DNA of 64,000 nucleotides, taken from assembly GCF_937616625.2 (NCBI RefSeq), contig NC_065572.1:70492653-70556652 (forward strand), written 5' to 3'. Positions 1-10,289 of this stretch are shown piece after piece. How positions within the stretch are numbered: the stretch's first letter is position 1; each line of letters begins with the position of its first letter. The notes under the pieces were generated by a model. The model worked only from the letters and a program-made list of their open reading frames with translations. It made no database searches and was not told the origin of the DNA. The DNA comes from Mercurialis annua. Lineage: Eukaryota; Streptophyta; Magnoliopsida; Malpighiales; Euphorbiaceae. A program made the position numbers and the translations under genes.

Positions 1-2360
1 AATGATATTATATTACCTAATTCTCAGATTATGTATTTGATTTGTTTGCTTTGATGCGCCATCCTTTTCAGCCTTTTCACCGATTCTACCTACAACGATC
101 GGATCTAAATACAAAAAACCAATTAATTTTTTTTAACATAAATATTTAGATTATATTTTGCAAATAGTGTTTTTGACATTATATGTAAGAATTTAATTTT
201 ATGGCATGATAAAATTATAATTTATGATAACATTTTACATAAACTTTAATTTTATATTATATACTTATTTAAACTTTTTTACTATTAAAAATAAATTCAA
301 GAATATAAATAAATCTTATATGAAAAATGAGTGACCTAAATAGATTATTTACCGGTACAAAACTTATTAAACAGGTCAACAAGTTGCTTTTAAAAAAATC
401 AAGCCACATGTAACTTTTTCATTGGATTAAAAAACAAAGTATGTTACTTTGTTTAAAAACAAAGTAACCCTAGCAAAACCCGTATTATGAGTAATATGAA
501 TAATAAGGTGTGTGGAAAACTAGTTATATATTTTCTTTAATTTTATAGGCAGCTTAAAATTTTGTTTATTTACAGGTAACTCTGTAAGATTTTGTTTTTA
601 AACAGGCATGTAACTGTAATTATTTGCAGAAACATCTTCCAAACATTTCCTAAGAGTTTCGGAAACGTTTCCGATTGCAAAACGAGAAAATACACCTTCC
701 TTGAGGTTTCCATCATTGCCTTAGAGAATTGATACATTCAGCAAATGGGAAAAATGTGGCATTGAAGGGTCCTATGCCACAGCTCTTTCACCAAAGTATC
801 AAAAAATTGCATTCACAATGGCCCAAATAAATGGGAAAAAGAAAGCTCAAAGGGAAATAAAACAAGGACCACAAAATTCTAAAGTTTCATAAAGTATGCA
901 GCCTTCTTTCATTTTCCCATTATGGCATTCAAACTCAGTTTAATCAGCCATCAATTCTTACTTCTCTAATATTTCTATTTCTACACATAAAAAGGTTAAG
1001 TCAGCTGTAAGTGCGGGTCTCTGATGATGCAAAGCGATGGTTCACCAGAATTTGATTACAATTTTTTAGGTAGGTCCTTGAGTTTTGCTTGCTTAGTTAA
1101 CACCCGACACAACAAGGCTGGATATGGTTTTACAACAAATGCACATGCACAAGAACAATTTCACATGCTCTACTCCCATTATTGTATACCTAATTTACTC
1201 CTAATCACCATAACATCTCAATTTTTATGGTTTTTATAATGTTTAACCAACACGAATTTTGCAATTACAAAACGAAATTCTTCGAATCATTAACAAAATT
1301 TGACAAAATTAAGAGTTATGGTTAGTCTTGATAAAAGTTACAAAGATTTAATTTTTTAGATTATTATGTACATAAGTTATAAGAGCATTATATATCAAGC
1401 ATCGAATGGACGACTCCTAAAGATTGGAACCATCAAAATCACTGATTATACAGAGAATAACATAGAAATATGAATAAATCTTATGATAATGACAGTGGGT
1501 AGTGGCCATTCAGCAAGAGGAGGTGCTTATCTAATCAAGTAAACATCAGCACTAGTGCAGGGTGTTGGGACATAGATATAGGATTGAGCAAATATATTTG
1601 GTTGGAGCCATACTAAAAGCAGGACCCCTTGCATATAAAAATCAACGAGGGGTCCTTTACATATAATAAAGAAATGCTGGAAATAATTCATTACTGAGAA
1701 TAATACTATTCAATTGAGAGGTTAAACTAGGCATTTGGGGGATTCTACATAGAGGTTTACGTGTAGCTGCCATTGAAAGAAGAGCTAAAAGCCTAATAGA
1801 ATTAGCCTTTGGAGATCTTTCTAAAAGGGAGAAAAGAATAATACTTAACAGGTAATGACAACGAGCGAAGCAGTTCATTACAGCATTTAAGTAGAAAGAA
1901 AGTTCTTTACACATCAGGATCAGGAACTAACTTTCTGAAGTTCCTAAACATTTAGAATCAGAAAATTTACAAGTTAATCATAACTATCTGTCAAACAACT
2001 CATAGGAAGATTATACAAAGTAGATACAACAACTATCCCTTGATTATAACTTTGAGTTTGGATACTATAATAGAGTTAACAATAGCTAAAAGTAGAAGTG
2101 TGATTTTTAGCACAATACAATCAATTATTTAGTTTTTGATAATGAACATGGACTTCAATCTAGTTAGGTCAACAAACGAAGATTACGGCTCTACAATAGT
2201 TACTCCAACGACATTTAAGCTACTAACGTTTACGTCTACTGCAACCTAACAATATTATGAACAAAGACGGATAATAAAAAAAAAATCAAGCAAAACTGAA
2301 TACGAGAGAAAAAATAAACACAAGTAATGTACATACAGATGATCGAATTAGCTCGAATCG
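1..2360. other. Intergenic DNA, no gene recognised
   Basis: AT-rich sequence with scattered stops in all frames. The short open frames here (for example 1024-1239 and the minus-strand frame 1657-1914) show no recognisable domain, codon bias or splice structure. The last part (roughly 2250-2391) is presumably the 3' UTR and terminator region of the minus-strand ARM gene. I see no repeat with clear ends. Confidence 0.6.
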
Positions 2361-2391
2361 ATGTTCTTTAGTTCATTGAATTCTGTTGCAG

Positions 2392-4062
2392 CTATGGCCT
2401 GGCAAAAACGCCCCAAATCTTGCCACGGCCAAGACTATCCAAGAGCTTCTTTGCTCCTTCTACATCCATCTCGACGAGTTTCTTCAAGTGCAAAGCTGCT
2501 CCTGCCGCAATCATTTGTTTTTTACATTTTTTCGATTGCACAAGCGAGGTCAATATCGAAACAGGGTATTGCTTATCCAAATTCTGTATCGAAGGATCTA
2601 ATAATTGAACTGTACTCACTATCCCTCCTTCATCCTTTCTAAAAATCCTCCGATTACCGGCATACAAAACAAGACTGGACAATGCTTTTGCTGCCGATTC
2701 CTTCTCTTCAGCAGCCTTACCATCTAACATCTTAATCAATGGAACAATTACTCCCAATTCACCCATTTCCTTTCTAGTTTTTGTATTGAAACGGAGCTCA
2801 TAAACAGCTTTAGCAGCTGCAATTCTGACACTTAAAACTCCACAGCTCAACACCGGCGCAATCCTCGCAGTAAACCCGTCGGAAACAAGCGCTTCCGCAA
2901 TAGCTTGATTAGAAGCTAAATGCCTAATTAAATCAACAGCAACTTCTAAACTTCTCAACGGCGGATTTGAATCCCAGAAATTCCTCAAACACTCAATCCC
3001 ACCTTCTTTAACAATCAAAAGCTTTAACCTTTCATCATCAATAGCCAAATTACACAAACAGCCAATTACATTCTCTTGAGCCAAAACAGTCCCAGAAGCT
3101 GCAAGCATAACAAGAACAAAAACCGCATTTTCTTCGACAAAATTCTCTCTAATTTCCTCAAAAGCAGCTAAATTTCTTAACACACCAGCAGCAAAAGCTT
3201 GTGAACCAGGAGTACCAGCTTGACAAATCTCTAACAAAGAACAAATTCCACCTCTGGACCCAATTGCCCTTGCGTTCTCCTTAGAAAAACTCAAAGCTTG
3301 AAGGGCAACACAGGCTTTTTCCTTTGCAAAACCACTCCCTGATTCTAAAACACGAAGCAAATGGTTTAATAGCATTAAACCCTCTGCAATTAACACATGT
3401 TTACTACTATCCACCATTGAAACCCTAGAAATTGCAGTTACAGTCTTCTCCTTCATCTCTACCGAGCTCGAATCGAGTAGTTTAACCAGCACAGGAACAA
3501 CCCCCTGTGCTACAGCTATCATTACATTTTTATCATCCTCGAATAGCAAACTAAGTAGCGAATCCATCGCTGAGTTCTTTGACTCGGAGCTCCCAATTTG
3601 CAACCGAGTTACTAAATTTCTCGACTCAACTCGGACTGCTTCTCTTTTAGAAGAGGAAGTACACGAAACGGTTGAAACGACACCGTCTTGGAGAACGCCG
3701 CTTTTAATTAAAATCTCACTGTCTTTCACATGCCGATCTAACTTAGCTAAAACGGAATCAACTTCACTCTGAGTTTTCAGTTTCCCGTCTGTTAATTTAA
3801 GAGTTTGACATTTTTTAGCCAGTAAAACAGCGTCGTTTAACGAATGTGAGACCGAGTGGAGAAGGTCGAGGCAGAGAGGGGTAGAAATGGAAGAAGAAGG
3901 AAAGTCAGTGAAATCAACGAGTTGAGTTCGGAGATCAGTGAGTTTAGATTTAATAAGTGACCATTTGCCTTTAAAAGTCTGGACCTGAGGGATTTCATCT
4001 TCGAGTAAAGATTGTAGGAGCTGATTTGAGACAGTTATAGGGTCATTTTCTGCTACTTTCAT
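2392..4062 (-). CDS. Armadillo-repeat protein (PUB-ARM-like, without a U-box)
   Basis: Intronless frame of 556 codons starting at the ATG whose complement is at 4060-4062. The first about 130 residues are helical and resemble the N-terminal domain seen ahead of the U-box in plant PUB-ARM E3 ligases. From about residue 150 to 545 there are tandem armadillo-type helical repeats, recognisable by recurring segments such as VPVLVKLLDSSSVEMKEKTV, ACVALQALSFSKENARAIG, GVLRNLAAFEEIRENFV and AKALSSLVLYAGNRRIF. The U-box that would sit between the two parts is absent, so ubiquitin-ligase activity is not expected; a scaffold or binding role is the family-based inference. It resembles a single-exon Arabidopsis ARM-repeat gene, At5g50900 as I recall. 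The 5' leader carries a telo-box. The length and the lack of internal stops argue for an intact gene. The exact partner and function are unknown. Confidence 0.9.
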   Translation of the reverse strand: MKVAENDPITVSNQLLQSLLEDEIPQVQTFKGKWSLIKSKLTDLRTQLVDFTDFPSSSISTPLCLDLLHSVSHSLNDAVLLAKKCQTLKLTDGKLKTQSEVDSVLAKLDRHVKDSEILIKSGVLQDGVVSTVSCTSSSKREAVRVESRNLVTRLQIGSSESKNSAMDSLLSLLFEDDKNVMIAVAQGVVPVLVKLLDSSSVEMKEKTVTAISRVSMVDSSKHVLIAEGLMLLNHLLRVLESGSGFAKEKACVALQALSFSKENARAIGSRGGICSLLEICQAGTPGSQAFAAGVLRNLAAFEEIRENFVEENAVFVLVMLAASGTVLAQENVIGCLCNLAIDDERLKLLIVKEGGIECLRNFWDSNPPLRSLEVAVDLIRHLASNQAIAEALVSDGFTARIAPVLSCGVLSVRIAAAKAVYELRFNTKTRKEMGELGVIVPLIKMLDGKAAEEKESAAKALSSLVLYAGNRRIFRKDEGGIVSTVQLLDPSIQNLDKQYPVSILTSLVQSKKCKKQMIAAGAALHLKKLVEMDVEGAKKLLDSLGRGKIWGVFARP

Positions 4063-4115
4063 GGCTTTTTTTCTCCTTTTTTTTTCTTTTGGAAAGGGGC
4101 GCGACTGCTAGCCGG

Positions 4116-4123
4116 TAGGGTTT
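4116..4123 (-). promoter_or_regulatory. Telo-box upstream of the ARM gene
   Basis: The minus strand reads AAACCCTA here, 54-61 bases upstream of the ARM start codon. This is the plant telo-box, common in leaders and promoters of housekeeping genes expressed in dividing cells. A chance match is possible for an 8-mer, but the SAM gene has the same motif at a similar position. Confidence 0.4.
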
Positions 4124-4237
4124 ATTCTGGGATGTTGCAGAGGAAAAAAAAAGGTGCGACGGAGCAGGCGACGGAAGAGGGAAAGTGTGGGCGTGTTGGA
4201 ATGAAGAGATACTACTCCAAAATAATGCGAGACGCAA

Positions 4238-4512
4238 GGTAACTGTTGGAAACGATGAGATTTAATGCGAGACGCAAGGTTCGAGAGTATGTTCAGTGCT
4301 CACTGCTTTTAACTGGATTGGTAAAAACTTTGTAAAAAACAGGGATGTAAAACAATTGTATATTCCCACCACTTTTAATTTAATTCAAAATTCATTTTTC
4401 TGTTGTTATGGATAAATATTTTAATCCTATTTTAATTTCAAATGATATTTTTAGTCTCAAATATTTGTTGAAAACATTATTTTTCAATATAAAAATAATT
4501 ATCATAAAAATC
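4238..4512. other. 5' flank of ARM gene, nothing else recognised
   Basis: Upstream sequence of the ARM gene. A short direct repeat (AATGCGAGACGCAAGGT) occurs at about 4221-4240 and 4263-4280. No coding or mobile signature is seen beyond that. Confidence 0.4.
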
Positions 4513-4516
4513 AATC

Positions 4517-4604
4517 AGCTATAACTCAAATCTTATAAACGTTGGACAATAAGCTGCTAGATCGTATGTTCAATTTCTCTCACAAATATTTTCCCTTTAA
4601 ATTA
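4517..4604 (+). repeat. Degenerate tRNA-derived SINE-like remnant
   Basis: This stretch aligns by eye with the better preserved SINE at 47754-47859: shared order of ATAACTCAAAT, a TATAA..CG segment, GACAA-AAGCTGCTAG, TCGT-GTTC and a T/C-rich CTCTCACAA end. In this copy the internal box B has decayed (ATGTTCAATTTC where the other copy has GGGTTCGATTCC). No target duplication is evident, consistent with an old insertion. Confidence 0.55.
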
Positions 4605-4635
4605 TATATAAAAAGACAAAGTTACTGTAAAAAAT

Positions 4636-4997
4636 AGGGCAAATATCGTAAAAGGGCCAAACCTTTTATAAAAGTTTCACAAAAGTCCCGACCTTTCAAT
4701 TTTGTCGATTTTAGCCAAAAACAAATTATTTGGTTTCAATTGTAGCCAACTCTCAATTTGATTTCAATTTGCCTATGTGACGCCTATGTGGCGCCTATAT
4801 GGCATGCCAAATATTGAAAGGTCAGGACTTTTGTGACACCAAATAATTCATTTTTGGCCAAAATCGACAAAATTGAAAGGTCATGACTTTTGTGAAACCA
4901 AATAATCAGTTTTTTTTGCCAAAATCGACAAAATTGAAAGGTCAGGACTTTTGTGAAACTTTTGTGAAATGTTTGGCTTTTTTACAACATTTGGCCT
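4636..4997. mobile_element. Miniature inverted-repeat element, 362 bp
   Basis: The two ends are long imperfect inverted repeats of about 85 bp: the left end begins AGGGCAAATATCGTAAAAGG, and the right end read from the other strand begins AGGCCAAATGTTGTAAAAAA. Between them a unit ending in AAATCGACAAAATTGAAAGG plus GACTTTTGTGA recurs three times in tandem. It has no coding capacity. I could not find a convincing target-site duplication, so the superfamily is unassigned. Confidence 0.65.
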
Positions 4998-5640
4998 AAA
5001 AAGTATAATATATTTTTATGATATAACACACTTACTACTATTAATAAAAAATATGCATAATTTTTATATTCTGAATATTATAAACATCAAAATAAACATT
5101 GTGAAAGTTTATATTCTATAATTTTCTTCTTCCATTCTTTTAAATTTATTCATTTTTCATATATTATAAGACCCTAATTTTTCTCTTGACAGTGCAATGT
5201 CGTCAAGTATCAGCACCTATGACATTTTTGTATTACACTGTTAATCTTTTTTATAATTTTATAATAAATACATTAAACTCCTTGATATTAAAATTAAAAA
5301 AATGAGACTGTAAATATCTTTTTTTATTATAGTCTCATTATAAAAAAAAAATTAGTGTATGCTATGATAGATAAATATAAAATCTTTATATCTTGATAAA
5401 AAAAACATAATAAGAATTAAAAAAAAAAAGATACCCTCTCCTTTTTATTTTAAAAATTTAATTGCATTTTACATTAAAAAGTCACTAAAAAACATTAGTT
5501 ACTGTGTTTTTTTACCCTCATTAATAATAGTTAAATTTTTCATATCATTTTTTTAAGGTGATTTGAAATAGAGTAAAAAAAGAAATTAATGTAATTAATA
5601 ATTTCTAAAAAATGCAAAAATTATTAAAAATGATATTTAA
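4998..5640. other. AT-rich intergenic DNA
   Basis: Very AT-rich, with poly-A and poly-T runs. No open frame, RNA motif or repeat with ends was recognised. Confidence 0.4.
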
Positions 5641-6130
5641 CTTTTATAGGTAGTAAATTGTATAGTTGGTCCGTGGGTTTTACGCAGAAAAAAACACGTT
5701 GAAAGAGTAGTTAATAATAATCGGAAATTGAGCCGAAAGGTGTCAGCTATTAGAAATCAGAGATCCAACGGCTGAGAGATTATAAGAGCATGGGACCCAT
5801 CCCTTTGCAATAATATTACTACCTTTACGGGGCTATTTGACAGGCAGGATAGTGAAACTTCCAACCCCTCAGCTCATCTTCTCGTCGACTTAGAGTGCTA
5901 TACTCACACCAATATTGCGCATCGAATCTCACAGCTCCTCTGCAGCCGTTAAACAACCATCACTTTACCATAAACACGCATTTTTATTGGGCTGTGACCC
6001 TAAATTGCCCGGCCGGTCAATTATCTGATCCTAACTTTTGTTCACAAATATAATTGGTGACGCGACAAGTGTTTTGTGACCCAATTTACATGACGTGGCT
6101 ACCCTTATGGAAATAAATTAATTAAGGGTA
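5641..6130. other. GC-richer promoter-like block without an attached gene
   Basis: About 450 bp of clearly higher complexity and GC content than its surroundings, including the runs GGGACCCATCCCTTTGC and CTCGTCGACTTAGAGTGC. No open frame of note and no known RNA motif. It could be a promoter or lncRNA leader, or a gene relic. Confidence 0.25.
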
Positions 6131-6515
6131 GGTATTTTTAGCGGGAAGAAAATGATAGCGCCAATGCTCTGACTTTAATTTAGAGCGAAATAAGACATAA
6201 AGGAAATTAAAGGAAACAGTGTAGATATGGCTAGTCAAAGATATAATTAATTACTGTATTATTCTTCGTATTTATGGAAATGGAAAATCAAATTATATTT
6301 AAGACAAAAACAACAAATGGAAAATAATATCACTAATTAAGTAAGAAAATTAAATCTATAATTACATCTTTTCCGTATAATAGAGCGACTTCTCTTTGTT
6401 TGCCACGCTTATTCATTACAAATTGTCATCATCAAATGGCTGTGCACTAACAACATACAAAAAGAGCCTTAATCTAACTCTTAATCACACGCAAACATAA
6501 GATTAAAAAAATAAT

Positions 6516-7441
6516 GAACAAAGGGTCAATTAACCCCCTCAACTTGGTACGAAATATTAAATAAGTCATTTTGAAGGGTTTTGGGTCAAACAGACTCACA
6601 ATTTGCGTTTTTATATCAAAAAAACCCGCAACTTACGTTTTCATATCAAAGAAGCCCTTTTGACACAAAAAGAGAGTGGATTAGTTAATTGTAAATTTTA
6701 AATCTAATTAATCCTAATTAAATATTAATTAAACACAATTTAAACTCTATTTAATATTAATTAAACCAAATTATAACTAATTAAACTAAAATTTAACTCA
6801 TCAAAACCTCCACCGCAGCTGCCCATCGCCGCCCTACCCACCGCCACCGCCCTATCCGTGCCGCCGTTCATCCCTTAAAGGGATGAACCGATCTGGGTTC
6901 ATCCCTTTTAAAAGGGATGAACAAAATCAATTCATCCCTTTTATAAGGGATGAACAGTTCATCCCTTTTATAAGGGATGAACATATCGTTCTTCCCTTTT
7001 AGGGATGAACAGAGCTGTTCATCCCTAAAAGGGAAAAACGGTGATGGAGGTTGGTCCGGTTGGAGGTGGAGGTGAAAGCAGTTGGTGGGGGTGGAAGCAG
7101 TTGGCTGGAGAAAGGGAGAAAAAGAAAAGAAAAAAAGTAAAATTAGGTTTTTAAATTTTTATTTAAAATTAAAATAATTATTAAATTTAATAAATTATAA
7201 TGATATAATTGAAATTTTAAAATTATTAAGGATCAATTTAAAAAATAAATAAAATATTAAAGATTTTTTCAAACTTTGTCCAATTGTATACGGAGAGTGT
7301 AACACACTTGTGTTGCTGAGAGTGGAGAAGGGGCTTTTTGAACGGAAAACGTAAATTGCGGGTCTGTTTGATCCAAAAACGTACAAAATGACTTTTTTGA
7401 TATTTTGTGCCAAGTTGAGGGGGTGAATTGATCCTTTGTTC
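6516..7441. mobile_element. Mutator-like non-autonomous element, 926 bp
   Basis: The ends form inverted repeats of about 100 bp starting GAACAAAGGGTCAATTAACC on the left and GAACAAAGGATCAATTCACC on the right (opposite strand). The flanks AAAAAATAAT (6506-6515) and TTAAAATAAT (7442-7451) match at 8 of 10 positions, a target duplication size typical of Mutator-like elements. The interior has a GC-rich stretch (6805-6880) and an array of GGGATGAAC/GTTCATCCC palindromes (6870-7040). No transposase is encoded. The same terminal sequence bounds the element at 48704-49057. Confidence 0.7.
6870..7040. repeat. Palindromic array (AAGGGATGAAC units) inside the Mutator-like element
   Basis: About eight copies of GGGATGAAC or its complement GTTCATCCC alternate in opposite orientation, forming repeated short hairpins such as TTCATCCCTTTTAAAAGGGA. 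Units are spaced about 20-30 bp. This is seen directly in the sequence; its role is unknown. Confidence 0.75.
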
Positions 7442-10060
7442 TTAAAATAATAGATGAATACAGTTTAACTACCACATAATCACATAGAATTACATTTTTT
7501 TTATATATATGATGTAATACGAGGCATGATTAAATGAAACAACCAATTAGTAAAGACCATCCATATTGATTTCTAATTTAATATAATTACATCACATGTG
7601 CACCTTATAAATAAAAGCTGATAATTTTATATGGCATTGTCAACCATGAGACAGATTTACATGCATATGCATATAGCAAATAGAGGCTGAATTAGCGTAG
7701 AAATACGTAATACCTTGCGGTGGACGTTTTTATTCACACACCTAATTAATAAGCTATAGTATTTTATAATATGAGAAAATGATCGATCGTATTAAGAAGT
7801 GAAATCTACTTTTCATAATTAGTTAGATGATTCATGCAATTTTTAATTACTTAATTAGACCCATTCAAATCTGCTGACTTCCTCAATAGAGTCTTGTTGG
7901 TAGCGTCACCATACATCTAGGGTTCATCATATACATTTTTAAATAGCCCAACACCAAATTATTAATGATTATGTCCACTGCGATTACAAACAAAAACAAA
8001 TAATTTGCCAAGATAAGCCAAAAATAGACAATAATTTTATTTTTTAAGACTTTGATTTGTAATTATAAAGAGACAAAAGGTTTATGTATGAAACTTAATT
8101 AATTTATAACATTAAGATTTTATAGCATTGATATTTATTTCAAGGTTTTCGATATTTTTTTATGGGCGAAGTCAAAGAGTAGATTTATATCATTTTCAAC
8201 AATAGACTAACAATGTATTCTAGTGTTGATTATTTGTGTGTTTTAATATAAAGTAATAGGTAGGTCGGCAATGGTACGTAAAGTGCATGCCATTTGAAGT
8301 TGCTACAAAAGGAGATTGATGTGTGAATGTAAAAAGATGAAACTTTGTTTGCATTTTTTCATTGACTAAAGTCTAAAGTTAGTGTTTAAACCTTACTTGT
8401 GGGGCTAAATCAAATTCGTTTATTCGAACATTTATTTTTTAATAATTGAGAAAGAAAAGTGCTAGTAAGAGGAATAAAACTCACAATTTTACACAATGTT
8501 GTATGGTACTTATATCATTTGAATTATAATTAGCTCGATCGGAGAATTTGTACTTATCAAGATAATCATTTCCAAGCATACCAAACTTAATTAGTTGGAC
8601 GATGACAATTGGGTAGAAGATGGGCTTTTCTCGGCCCTGCCTTCTTTATCTGTTTGGTAGTCTGTGAAACCAAACCCAGTTAGTTCTAGGCCCAAAACTA
8701 AAAGCACTCCATAATTTTGTCTCTTCATTTATGTTTTATGGTAGCTTGTGCAAAAATCAAATGATCAATTCAATTTGATCGAATTTAGAGACTGAAAAAA
8801 TAATTAAGTTTACGTTTAGTTCAATTGGGTTTAACATAAAATCAAAATTTCAGTTTGGTATTTGAACAGAGTGCACGCCCTTAGTTTATAGGACTTTGAA
8901 CTTTGTATTTAAATACCAATTTATTCTTTGCACTTATATGTTTTGATAAGTTAATTAGCACTTATTAAGTTTATTAATTTGGCAAAAAGATTTTTTGAAA
9001 TATTATTATTGTTGTTTAAGTTACAAATATTGACGTCAACGTGCGAGATAAAGGATGCACGTATACCAAACATATTGATAATAATTGATAGATTTCTATT
9101 AATAGTAAAATGAATGTTTGTATTAATTGTCCAAAATATGCAAATTGAGGGGTAAAATTGATAGTTAAGTGTTAGAACTATGTATTCATATTTAATATGA
9201 TCTCATGAGATGATTTTGGGCTCTGAACTTTGGAGCTCATTGTACTTTTAGTTCATAAGTGATAATGTGATATTGGAGCTCATGCAGCATGGGGGCATCC
9301 ATAAATCGGGTTCGGGTCGACTGGTTTACAATTCTAAGCATCATGTATTGTTATTCCATGAATGGCGGAATCTGAAGGTAGAAACCAAGATCTGATCATA
9401 ATCTTTGGCGTTACTTTTGAAGTGAAGAAGCTTCGAATATATATATAGCTCATGACATGTTGTGCATGGTTCAAAACATATTATTTAAGTCAAAATAGAA
9501 TAAAAAACCAACTTACTTGGATGATTGGTGGATACAAGGAGTTGACATTATTTAATTCTTTTTTCTTCAGAATAATTGCAGGGAATATAATTAACGACGT
9601 CCATAACATGATGACAGTAGTACATCCATTCTTACACAGTTGATTGATAAATCCTTCTATGGTTGTTGAAAGAATCGAAGATATAATATCCTTTCATAAT
9701 TATCAGATGATCAACATATTATCATAATTAATTTACTAATTAATCAAGCTAATGAGAGAATATCATGTTTAGCAGATGAGTTTGAACAAAAGTAGTGGGG
9801 ATAAGCTGTTTTTTGATGGCATTGGGACCTTTAAAGGTGAAAAGAGGCAGTAATGGTTGAGCATGTGAACAAAATGTTTCAATTAGAAGATAAATATGCT
9901 TACTGTCTGGGGAATCAAATCATACAGGTACATTGCCCTCTCAAGAACAGATGAAGCAATTCAATTCAAGTTGCTACTGAATCTTTTATTTTTTGCCACT
10001 TCTAGCTCATGAGTTCAACTTGTTGGATTGGAATATAATCTTGCGAGCACGGATCCTCAC
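7442..10060. other. Intergenic DNA, no gene recognised
   Basis: AT-rich sequence. The longest open frames are about 60 codons with no domain or bias. The part nearest MIR169 (about 9300-10060) is somewhat less AT-rich and may contain its promoter. I see no repeat with clear ends. Confidence 0.45.
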
Positions 10061-10073
10061 TCCTCAAATTAGC

Positions 10074-10080
10074 TATAAAT
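10074..10080 (+). promoter_or_regulatory. TATA box of the MIR169 gene
   Basis: CTATAAATAGG on the plus strand is a strong plant TATA box. It lies about 70 bases ahead of the MIR169 hairpin base, so a transcript starting some 30 bases downstream would begin just before the foldback. This matches the compact arrangement of many plant MIR genes. Confidence 0.55.
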
Positions 10081-10145
10081 AGGAAATTTGTTGAAGGAGT
10101 AGACATAATAAATATAGTGAAGACAAGGAAGCGAGGACTTGTATG

Positions 10146-10286
10146 AAGATAAAGAGCTACGTTTGGTAGCCAAGGATGACTTGCCTGTTTCCCTCCTGTA
10201 TCCAATTCCAATATAATGCATTGGTTTCAGAGGATCATAAATAGGCAGTCTCCTTTGGCTAGTCTGACTGGTTCTTATCTTTCATG
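10146..10286 (+). ncRNA. MIR169: MIR169 precursor hairpin
   Basis: Positions 10167-10187 read TAGCCAAGGATGACTTGCCT plus a final G, which to my knowledge is identical to the Arabidopsis miR169h-n type mature miRNA. The opposite arm at 10244-10261 (GGCAGTCTCCTTTGGCTA) pairs with it apart from single-base bulges and matches the well-known miR169 star arm. The stem continues inward (CCTCCTG with CAGAGG; CCAAT with ATTGG) and outward (GATAAAGA with TCTTATC). miR169 guides cleavage of NF-YA subunit mRNAs of the CCAAT-binding complex, acting in stress and nutrient responses. A TATA box lies just upstream. No second MIR169 copy is seen here, although plant MIR169 loci are often clustered. Confidence 0.88.
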
Positions 10287-10289
10287 CTA

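Noticed and set aside
5641..6130. Possible organelle DNA insertion, because of higher GC
   Set aside because: No recognisable plastid or mitochondrial gene sequence; base composition alone is not enough.
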